Translations under genes and position numbers: made by a program
Notes under the pieces: generated by a model
Databases searched by the model: none
Told to the model about the DNA's origin: nothing
What the model saw: the letters and a program-made list of their open reading frames with translations, nothing else
Assembly (NCBI GenBank): GCA_002420085.1
Contig: DIHI01000127.1
Location: 12,325-25,464 of the forward strand
Reading direction: 5' to 3'
Source of the DNA: Lysobacterales bacterium UBA5700
GTDB lineage: Bacteria; Pseudomonadota; Gammaproteobacteria; Xanthomonadales; Xanthomonadaceae
DNA length: 13,140 nucleotides
In this document: in pieces, positions 6,505 through 12,148 of the stretch
How positions within the stretch are numbered: the stretch's first letter is position 1
How the letters are laid out: each line of letters starts with the position of its first letter

Positions 6505-8013
6505 ATGGCCATCAGCCCGATCCAAAAACTTTCCCCGCTGCGCAGCTACGGCGGCGCCGCCCGCACCGTTGGCCTGGACGACGCCACTCGCGAACGGTTC
6601 GCCGGCAGCCATCCGGAACTGGTCGAAGCCATCGACGCCGCCGTCGCCGCATTCGAGGCCCTCAAGGGCGGCGAATTCGAGCCCCTGCTGCGCGCCGACG
6701 AAGCCCGCCAGATCGCACTGGCCGAGGCCGACTTCGTCAACTTCTATCCTGATGATGCCGTCAACCCGTATGTCGCCCTGGCCGCGCGCGGCCCCTGGAT
6801 CGTCACCCTCAAGGGCGCCGTGATCCACGACTCCGGCGGCTACGGCATGCTCGGCTTCGGGCATACCCCCACGGCGGTGTTGAACGCCCTGGCCAAGCCC
6901 CAGGCGATGGCCAACATCATGACTCCGAGCCTGTCGCACCCACGCCTCGCGCGTGCCCTCAAGGCCGAAATCGGCCACACCCGTGGCGGCTGTCCCTACG
7001 AACGTTTCATGTGCCTGAACTCGGGCTCGGAATCGGTCTCGCTGGCCGGTCGCATCGCCGATGTCGCGACCCGCGAAGCCACCGATCCAAACGGCCCACA
7101 CGCCGGCTGGAAGGTCAAGCGGATCGCCGTCAAGAGCGCCTTCCATGGCCGCACCGAACTGCCGGCGATGTATTCCGATTCCAGCCATGCCGCCTATCGC
7201 CGCCACCTGGCCAGCTTCAAGCACCACGACGGCCAACTCATCACCATCGAAGCCTACTCGGTCGAGCGCCTGCGTGCCGCCTTCGAGCAGGCCGAGCGCG
7301 AACAGGTCCACATCGAAGCGATGTTCCTGGAGCCGGTCATGGGCGAAGGCGACCCCGGCCGACAGGTCACCCCGGAGTTCTACGCCGCCGCCCGCGAACT
7401 GACCCAGCGTCACGGCACCGTGCTCCTGGTCGACTCGATCCAGGCCGGTCTGCGTGCCCATGGCGTGCTGTCGATCGTCGACTACCCCGGTTTCGAGCAC
7501 TTGCCGGCACCGGACATGGAAACCTACTCCAAGGCGCTCAACGCCGGCCAGTTTCCGCTCAGCGTACTGGCGGTCAATGCCCGCGCAGCCGGCCTGTACC
7601 GCAAGGGCATCTACGGCAACACCATGACCGGCAATCCGCGCGCCCTGGATGTCGCAGTCGCCGTGCTCGACTGCCTCACCCCGGAACTGCGCAACAACAT
7701 CCGCGAGATGGGCCGCTACTTCGTCGAACGCCTGAACGCCATCAAGCAGGAAACCGGCGGCCTGATCAGCAAGGTCCAGGGCACCGGACTGCTGTTCTCC
7801 TGCGAATTGGACCCCCGCTTCAAATGCTTCGGCACCGGCTCCACCGAAGAGTGGCTGCGCGAGCGTGGCATCGGAGTGATCCATGGCGGCGCCAACTCGC
7901 TGCGCTTCACCCCGCATTTCGCGATCGACCGCAGCGAAGCCGACCTGATCGTCACCATGGTTCGCAAGGCCCTGCTCGAAGGCCCGCGCAAACTGGAAGC
8001 CGAAGCCGCCTGA
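6505..8013 (+). CDS. Class III-fold PLP-dependent aminotransferase, atypical
   Basis: This 502-residue protein has the fold-type I, class III aminotransferase layout. SGSES (173-177) should bind the PLP phosphate, FHGRT (213-217) should stack on the ring, and EP (276-277), D310 and Q313 should contact cofactor. K343 in ETYSKALNAGQFP is the Schiff-base lysine. NTMTGNPRA (372-380) and LRFTPHFAI (466-474) complete the set. The usual DEVQTG motif reads DSIQAG here: the Asp contacting the pyridine nitrogen is kept, the Glu is replaced by Ser and Thr by Ala. About 100 residues precede the first usual core motif, and the whole is longer than the common 420-460. All key residues for a PLP enzyme are present, so I expect activity, but the substrate (amino donor and acceptor) cannot be told. 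The gene stands alone on the + strand with a strong ribosome binding site and faces the LuxR-type regulator gene, 139 nt away. Confidence 0.9.
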   Translation: MAISPIQKLSPLRSYGGAARTVGLDDATRERFAGSHPELVEAIDAAVAAFEALKGGEFEPLLRADEARQIALAEADFVNFYPDDAVNPYVALAARGPWIVTLKGAVIHDSGGYGMLGFGHTPTAVLNALAKPQAMANIMTPSLSHPRLARALKAEIGHTRGGCPYERFMCLNSGSESVSLAGRIADVATREATDPNGPHAGWKVKRIAVKSAFHGRTELPAMYSDSSHAAYRRHLASFKHHDGQLITIEAYSVERLRAAFEQAEREQVHIEAMFLEPVMGEGDPGRQVTPEFYAAARELTQRHGTVLLVDSIQAGLRAHGVLSIVDYPGFEHLPAPDMETYSKALNAGQFPLSVLAVNARAAGLYRKGIYGNTMTGNPRALDVAVAVLDCLTPELRNNIREMGRYFVERLNAIKQETGGLISKVQGTGLLFSCELDPRFKCFGTGSTEEWLRERGIGVIHGGANSLRFTPHFAIDRSEADLIVTMVRKALLEGPRKLEAEAA

Positions 8014-8040
8014 ACAACCGTCGATCGCCGTATCGACCCC

Positions 8041-8071
8041 CGATCGCCGGGCTCGGAGCCACCCGGCATCG
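8041..8071 (+). terminator. Hairpin downstream of the aminotransferase gene
   Basis: CGAT plus GCCGGG (8041-8051, with C8045 bulged) pairs with CCCGGC plus ATCG (8062-8071), a 10-bp stem with a 10-nt loop starting 27 nt after the stop codon. No T-run follows. It lies between convergent genes and could serve as a 3'-end structure in either direction. The role is inferred. Confidence 0.35.
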
Positions 8072-8152
8072 GCGGCGCGGGTGAGCACCCGACAGACGGG
8101 TTCGACGCTGCCCGGAGCACTGCCCCGGCATCCGCCCACCCCGGGTGGAGGT

Positions 8153-8641
8153 TCAGCCCGGCATGCCTGGGCAGCCGGCCGCGCACTTGAACACCATCGC
8201 CGCGCGGCTGTGGACATCGAGCTTCACGAAGATCTGCTTGAGGTAGGTGCGGACCGTGTACTCGCTGATACGCAATCGATCGGCGATCTGCTTGTTGACG
8301 CAACCGAGGCAGACCAGCCGGACGATCTGTTGTTCGCGCTGAGTCAGGCAGACCATCGGATCGACAGGCGCATCCTCGGACCGGTTGGCGGCATACAGTC
8401 CATAGCGACGATCGCCGAGAACGAACTCACCTACCCGCCGCATGCCGGTCCGTATCGACCCGTTGGCCGCGAGCGAGGTCGACCCGGCCGTCGGCCCCGA
8501 TGACTCCTCGAAGACCCAACATTGCGCGCCATCGAGCGCGAACCGGGCCACAGCCGGCACGGCCACTCCGACCGATTCGACACGTGCGCCCGTGCCACCC
8601 ATGACGGTTCTGCGCGCCGGTGTTCCCTGCCTTCGACCCAT
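8153..8641 (-). CDS. LuxR/GerE-type helix-turn-helix regulator, small
   Basis: I start this 162-residue protein at ATG 8641, which has GGAGGG 9-14 nt upstream and a good promoter further up. The frame is open to 8818, but that would begin upstream of the promoter and its translation is not protein-like. Residues 99-152 are a complete LuxR/GerE DNA-binding domain: LTQREQQIVRLVCLGCVNKQ, IADRLRISEYTVRTYLKQIF and KLDVHSRAAMVFK. The ~98 residues before it (short beta-like segments VARFALDGAQCWVFEE and RRVGEFVLGDRRYGLYAAN) match neither a receiver, an autoinducer-binding nor a PAS domain that I recognise. They have no clear phosphorylation Asp. The tail FKCAAGCPGMPG holds two Cys four residues apart. 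It lies downstream of the DUF4438 gene and converges on the aminotransferase, so either is a plausible target; neither is shown. Confidence 0.88.
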   Translation of the reverse strand: MGRRQGTPARRTVMGGTGARVESVGVAVPAVARFALDGAQCWVFEESSGPTAGSTSLAANGSIRTGMRRVGEFVLGDRRYGLYAANRSEDAPVDPMVCLTQREQQIVRLVCLGCVNKQIADRLRISEYTVRTYLKQIFVKLDVHSRAAMVFKCAAGCPGMPG

Positions 8642-8650
8642 GATCGACTC

Positions 8651-8683
8651 CCTCCGCTTCTGGCACGGAGGCGGGCGCCTCCG
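8651..8683 (-). promoter_or_regulatory. Leader hairpin with duplicated ribosome binding site before the LuxR-type gene
   Basis: Read on the - strand, CGGAGGC (8683-8677), loop GCCC, GCCTCCG (8672-8666) form a perfect 7-bp stem. Nine nt on comes CGGAGG (8656-8651), the ribosome binding site itself. The arm CCTCCG can pair with either copy of CGGAGG, so two exclusive folds exist: one leaves the binding site free, the other (9-nt loop) hides it. The sequence is certain; a switching role is inferred. Confidence 0.5.
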
Positions 8684-8783
8684 ATGCGGCCTTCCGAAAC
8701 AGACCTTCAGGCTCGACGGTCCTGCACCCTGTCCTGCGACGGTTCCGGCCATGCGACACGCGATGCAGGCTCCAGGCACAACA

Positions 8784-8813
8784 ATCATAGTGACAAGACG
8801 CACAAGATGGCAA
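8784..8813 (-). promoter_or_regulatory. Sigma70-like promoter for the LuxR-type gene
   Basis: On the - strand, TTGCCA (8813-8808) and TATGAT (8789-8784) each match consensus at five of six positions and are 18 nt apart. Transcription would start near 8777, giving a leader of about 136 nt that includes the hairpin at 8651-8683. The local sequence is AT-rich compared with its surroundings. The 294-nt stretch 8642-8935 holds this promoter and leader but no gene I can support. Confidence 0.55.
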
Positions 8814-8935
8814 CGCAAAATCCGTCAGCGACCGGCCAGTGGCCAGCCGGCGCCGGGATCACCCACGGCGACACCGTCGGCAAGGCTTCACCCGACGACC
8901 GCGACAACCGACTCGACAGGGACCATCGATTGCGT

Positions 8936-10018
8936 TCACTCCCATGCCTCGGCCGCCGCCGTGAACCCGAGACGGGCGACCGCCGCAGCGGAATCACGCG
9001 GGTTCCGCCCCGCCAGCGGCGACCGCTGCCGAGGTGGGGCCGGTGTCCGGACGCCGAAGATGGCCGCCAGATTGGCGGCTGGGTCGCGGTAGGGCGCCAG
9101 ACGCTCGATGGGGCCAGTCAACAGAGCGGTCACCCCCGGACCATGACCACTGACCGTGCTGTCACCATGGATCACCACCCCGACCGTGATCCGGCCACCG
9201 CGCCGGGATGGCCCGCGCCGGACATCGGTATCGGCGATCGCCACCATATCGCCGAAGCGCAGACTGCCCAGCCGATGCCGACGGCGCAGCTCCGGATCGG
9301 CAAGCTGGATGTCGTAATCACCGCGCCAGGCAGTGTTCTTGCCGAGCCCGGAACCCATCATCGTGGCTGGAATCAGATGGGTGACCGGAACCCGCACCCG
9401 ACCATCGCGGATGGTCACCGGCCAGCGCCGCAGCAGGCTCGGCGCCGCATTCAAGACCTCGACCTCGGGAACCCCAGGCAAACCCAGCCCGAGCCCGTGA
9501 CTGCGGATCTGGATGCGATCGCCGATGGTCAAGCGGGCCAGCACCCGGCTCGGAAAATCGACCAGTACATGGTTGATGCCGCCGTGTTTTCCGGTCACCA
9601 GGCCGACCGCGCCCTGCATTCGACCGGAGACCACCTCGGCCCGATTGCCGACGCAGGCATAGGTCAACAAAGCGGTGTTCGGGCCATCGCGCGGCCCGAC
9701 CACTTCCCGATCATTGTTGTGCAGGGCAACGCCCGGCTCGACGTGATCGCCGGCCAAACCGATGCAGGGATCACCGATCCGATGGTTGAGCACGATTCCA
9801 CCGGTGCCCGGCAGCACCCTGGGAACCCCGTCATAACCGATTCGATAGGGGTTGCCGCGCCCGACCGGGTGGGCGATCCGCCCGAGCACCGACACCATCA
9901 CCAACTGATCGTCGTTGAGTCTCAGTCGACCCGCAGTCCCGGCGATCACCCGCCCCTGCCCGGCCCTACCGGTCGGCACAGGTTCGGATTCGAGCAGGCG
10001 TTGTAACGGAATCATCAT
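8936..10018 (-). CDS. DUF4438-type protein, function unknown
   Basis: From ATG 10018 the protein has 360 residues. Blocks I associate with the DUF4438 family (TM1086-like) are present: LVMVSVLGRIAHPVGRGNPY (about 38-57), GVPRVLPGTGGIVLN, AGDHVEPGVALHN (about 89-101), TYACVGN, GKHGGINHVLVDFP (143-156), MGSGLGKNTAWRGDYDIQ (221-238), RFGDMVAIADTD, and VIHGDSTVSGHGPGVTALLT (282-301). The conserved His, Asp and Gly clusters look like a metal- or ligand-binding site, but no activity is known to me. A 35-residue N-terminal and a ~35-residue C-terminal extension flank the family core. The start is uncertain: 10018 lies 16 nt after the stop of the gene before it and has GAGCGAG upstream; ATG 10045 would overlap that stop by 11 nt. 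It is the last gene of the four-gene - strand run and has no signal peptide. Confidence 0.82.
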   Translation of the reverse strand: MMIPLQRLLESEPVPTGRAGQGRVIAGTAGRLRLNDDQLVMVSVLGRIAHPVGRGNPYRIGYDGVPRVLPGTGGIVLNHRIGDPCIGLAGDHVEPGVALHNNDREVVGPRDGPNTALLTYACVGNRAEVVSGRMQGAVGLVTGKHGGINHVLVDFPSRVLARLTIGDRIQIRSHGLGLGLPGVPEVEVLNAAPSLLRRWPVTIRDGRVRVPVTHLIPATMMGSGLGKNTAWRGDYDIQLADPELRRRHRLGSLRFGDMVAIADTDVRRGPSRRGGRITVGVVIHGDSTVSGHGPGVTALLTGPIERLAPYRDPAANLAAIFGVRTPAPPRQRSPLAGRNPRDSAAAVARLGFTAAAEAWE

Positions 10019-10034
10019 CGTCTCGCTCGTTCGA

Positions 10035-10898
10035 TCAGATGCCATGGCAGAAGCCGCGTGCCGACTTCCAGGGATCGACCACGGGCGCACCCCGCTCATC
10101 GGGGTCGAAAGGGTCGAAGCCGTCGCCATCGGTGAAACAGCCAACGAATTCGCCTTCGCGCGCCTCGGTCTTGAGGAGCACATCGCCCGACAGCACCGGA
10201 TGCACCACCGCCAGACGCAGACCGCTCCACAGCAGGGGCGCACAGCCGGCACTGACCAGCAATTCGCGGGTACGTCGGCGTTCGATTGCGGTGATCGCTG
10301 CGGCCGACACGGGCGGCACCTCGATGGCAAAACCCACGCGCTCACAGGCCAGGCCGAAACAGGCACCCGGCACCTCGGGCGCCAGGGTCAGCGCCCGCGC
10401 CCGGCCCAGCGCTGCGGTCAGCGACAGAGTATCGATGGCACCAAAGAACCAGGCGCTGCCGGTTGCCTCGTCGCGTGGATCGCAGCGGCCGGTCAGACCC
10501 TGGTGCAGGCGCTCGTAACGCTCCAGCAGGTCGGGCGCCGTACCGTCGGGAAAGGCCGACTCGGTCAGGCTGTCGCTGACCCAGTTCAGCCGACAATGAC
10601 TGAGATCGGTGCGTTGCCGAACCTCTTCCCAGAGCGCCAGCGCCTGGCGGAAATCCTCGGCCGCCGACTCCGGCATGCCCTCGCGGACCTCTTCCGGCCA
10701 GAGCGCGAGCGGATCGCTGCGGTAATACTCGCTGGCATCGATCACCTGCCAGAACGTTCGGGTCACCCAGAGATCGGCAACGCTGGACAGCCGACTGGTC
10801 AACTGGGCGCCGTGCGGCGAAGCCAGGGCCAGCATCGGATCGACCACGTAGGCCGGGCGCCGAGTGCGAAAACTGAGTTCGAGATCCGATTCGAGCAT
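10035..10898 (-). CDS. Unrecognised 287-residue protein with Asp-rich loop
   Basis: I do not recognise this family. ATG 10898 has GAGGGG about 7 nt upstream, fixing the start. The protein is soluble-looking, with no signal peptide or membrane helix. The first half is helical and rich in Trp (LWVTRTFWQVIDASEYYRSD, ALALWEEVR, SHCRLNWVSDS). The second half has more beta-like segments (GAWFF-like SAWFFGAIDTLSL, CFGLACERVGFAIEVPP, GLRLAVVHPVLSGDVLL). Near the C-terminus DGDGFDPFDPDERG (257-270) is a dense acidic loop that resembles a Ca2+/Mg2+-binding loop, though it is not a standard EF-hand. Seven Cys are spread through the protein. Sequence periodicity and third-position GC support real coding. 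It lies 64 nt after the 363-residue gene and 16 nt before the DUF4438 gene, so it is probably co-transcribed with both. Confidence 0.8.
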   Translation of the reverse strand: MLESDLELSFRTRRPAYVVDPMLALASPHGAQLTSRLSSVADLWVTRTFWQVIDASEYYRSDPLALWPEEVREGMPESAAEDFRQALALWEEVRQRTDLSHCRLNWVSDSLTESAFPDGTAPDLLERYERLHQGLTGRCDPRDEATGSAWFFGAIDTLSLTAALGRARALTLAPEVPGACFGLACERVGFAIEVPPVSAAAITAIERRRTRELLVSAGCAPLLWSGLRLAVVHPVLSGDVLLKTEAREGEFVGCFTDGDGFDPFDPDERGAPVVDPWKSARGFCHGI

Positions 10899-10922
10899 GC
10901 TGTGTCCCCTCGCGAGGTCGGA

Positions 10923-10949
10923 AGCCCTGGCTGTGCAACCGCCAGGGCT
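10923..10949 (-). other. Intercistronic hairpin, 9-bp stem
   Basis: AGCCCTGGC (10923-10931) and GCCAGGGCT (10941-10949) are perfect inverse copies around a 9-nt loop. The stem lies in the 64-nt gap, 13 nt after the upstream stop and about a dozen nt before the next ribosome binding site. No T-run follows. It may set mRNA stability or relative expression of the two genes. Confidence 0.55.
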
Positions 10950-10962
10950 GGTCGAGATGCGT

Positions 10963-12054
10963 TCATGCGGTCGCCGCTGGCACCCCGAGCACGCTCTTCA
11001 GCGCCGGCGTGACGCCGGGGAAGGTCCGTCCTTCCGGGGTCATCCGATACGCGGCGATCCAGGCATCGGCATGCGGCGCGATCGGTCGGACCAGCGACTG
11101 GAACAGGATCGGATCGATCGCCGTCCGGAAATCGTTGTCGGCCGCAAACTTCAACACCCGCCGACCGCTCTCGGCCATCTTGGCCCGCTGCGACGGCTCG
11201 GCGGTGCCGCCCAGGTGGCGATTGGAGACGATCTCGACCACATCCCACTTGGAGTTGGCATCGAACGCCCGCTTGACATCCGGAGCATCGAGGATGGCCA
11301 GCACCTGGACCAGGTAATGACCGACCTCCATCGCCAACGAGAAGATATTGCCGTAGGTGCTGCGATCGAGCGCATAGCGCAGATCCAGACCGATGCGCTG
11401 GATGGTGGCGACACTGCCGAACGGCCGCTGATTGAGCATCGGCCCGCCGCGAATGACCTCGCTGATGCTGAGATCGCGGAAATACTGGCTGATCGACACC
11501 ATGAAGCCGACCAGTTGCCGATGAAAATTACGGTTGACCACCGCCCCGGCCGGCGCCTGGGCATTGCCGTAGTTGAAGGCGCGCCGGTAGGCGATCATCC
11601 GATCCTGCTTGCTGTAGCGCAACGGCCGGAGTTTTTCGAGTCGATACAGACCCTGTGCGCCCGGCCCACGTTGGACGCGGATCTTGCCGAGCCGGAACAG
11701 CCGTTGCAGCACCTCGACCACCTCGAACACCTTCATCCGCTCGTGCTGGTAGAGGAAATACAGATCGGCCGCCGCGTGAAGCTGACTCGGGATGATCGCC
11801 TCGTCGAAATCCGGCTCGATGTGCGGATAGCCGACCTCGGCGAAATCGGTCGGCCCCTTGGCACCGATGCCGATCAGATCCAGCAGACCCTGTTCGCCAC
11901 CGCCGGCACCACCGCTGCCACGCAGCAACTCGCCCAAGCGGTTCTCGAATTCGACCTCGTAGGTCGCCCGCTCCTCGGCGGGAATTTTCTCCAACTGCTC
12001 GCGCAGGAAGGTCTCCCACAGGCGCTGGATGGTTTCGGATGTCTGGAAGCTCAT
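10963..12054 (-). CDS. Unrecognised 363-residue helical protein
   Basis: I do not recognise this family. ATG 12054 is supported by AGGAGA 7 nt upstream; the frame is open to 12216, but that would run into the gene before it. The N-terminus is an amphipathic helical stretch (ETIQRLWETFLREQLEKIPA). A Gly-rich linker (45-54, GSGGAGGGEQ) follows, then a long mostly helical body. This includes AAADLYFLYQHERMKVFEVV (95-114), a possible wing-like strand FRLGKIRVQRGPGAQGLYRL (120-139), and FHRQLVGFMVSISQYFRDLS (177-196). There is no signal peptide and no certain membrane helix. RLFRLGKIRVQRGPGAQGLYRLEK vaguely recalls a winged-helix beta-hairpin, but that is too weak to call. The helical content and linker fit a scaffold or assembly protein. 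It is second in the - strand run, 94 nt after the partial gene. Confidence 0.8.
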   Translation of the reverse strand: MSFQTSETIQRLWETFLREQLEKIPAEERATYEVEFENRLGELLRGSGGAGGGEQGLLDLIGIGAKGPTDFAEVGYPHIEPDFDEAIIPSQLHAAADLYFLYQHERMKVFEVVEVLQRLFRLGKIRVQRGPGAQGLYRLEKLRPLRYSKQDRMIAYRRAFNYGNAQAPAGAVVNRNFHRQLVGFMVSISQYFRDLSISEVIRGGPMLNQRPFGSVATIQRIGLDLRYALDRSTYGNIFSLAMEVGHYLVQVLAILDAPDVKRAFDANSKWDVVEIVSNRHLGGTAEPSQRAKMAESGRRVLKFAADNDFRTAIDPILFQSLVRPIAPHADAWIAAYRMTPEGRTFPGVTPALKSVLGVPAATA

Positions 12055-12070
12055 GAGTGTTCTCCTGACC

Positions 12071-12093
12071 GCCCGCCGAGTCCGATGGCGGGC
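12071..12093 (-). other. Intercistronic hairpin, 7-bp stem
   Basis: GCCCGCC (12071-12077) and GGCGGGC (12087-12093) are perfect inverse copies around a 9-nt loop. On the - strand the stem ends 4 nt before the AGGAGA ribosome binding site of the gene starting at 12054, so it could affect ribosome loading there. No T-run follows. Confidence 0.5.
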
Positions 12094-12148
12094 TTGACGA
12101 CGTTCTGAACGATGGGTCGATATCGGATCGCCTGAACCAGCATGGCTG

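Noticed and set aside
6487..8217. A 576-codon - strand open frame opposite the aminotransferase
   Set aside because: Class III aminotransferase motifs are intact on the + strand. The opposite frame has no recognisable domain and also overlaps the LuxR-type gene.
8642..8818. Longer start (8818) for the LuxR-type protein
   Set aside because: It lies upstream of a good promoter, has no ribosome binding site advantage, and adds a non-protein-like stretch.
8832..8855. GGCCAGTGGCC palindrome and nearby CCGGC/GCCGG stem downstream of the DUF4438 gene
   Set aside because: The tight palindrome leaves no hairpin loop and the wider stem is only 5 bp with a distant short T-run; too weak to call a terminator.
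8522..10006. A 494-codon + strand open frame opposite the DUF4438 gene and LuxR leader
   Set aside because: Low-complexity Arg/Pro/Asp/His composition; it crosses a promoter and two genes of the other strand.
10019..10366. N-terminal extension of the DUF4438 reading frame up to 10366
   Set aside because: It would overlap the 287-residue gene by over 300 nt; its translation is Cys/Arg/Pro-rich noise and the family core starts well after 10018.
10864..12108. A 414-codon + strand open frame opposite the 363-residue gene
   Set aside because: The - strand frame has a better ribosome binding site and protein-like composition. This one spans an intercistronic gap and has a repetitive Ile/Gln/His/Leu composition. 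As the - strand protein is also unrecognised, this choice is somewhat less certain than the others.
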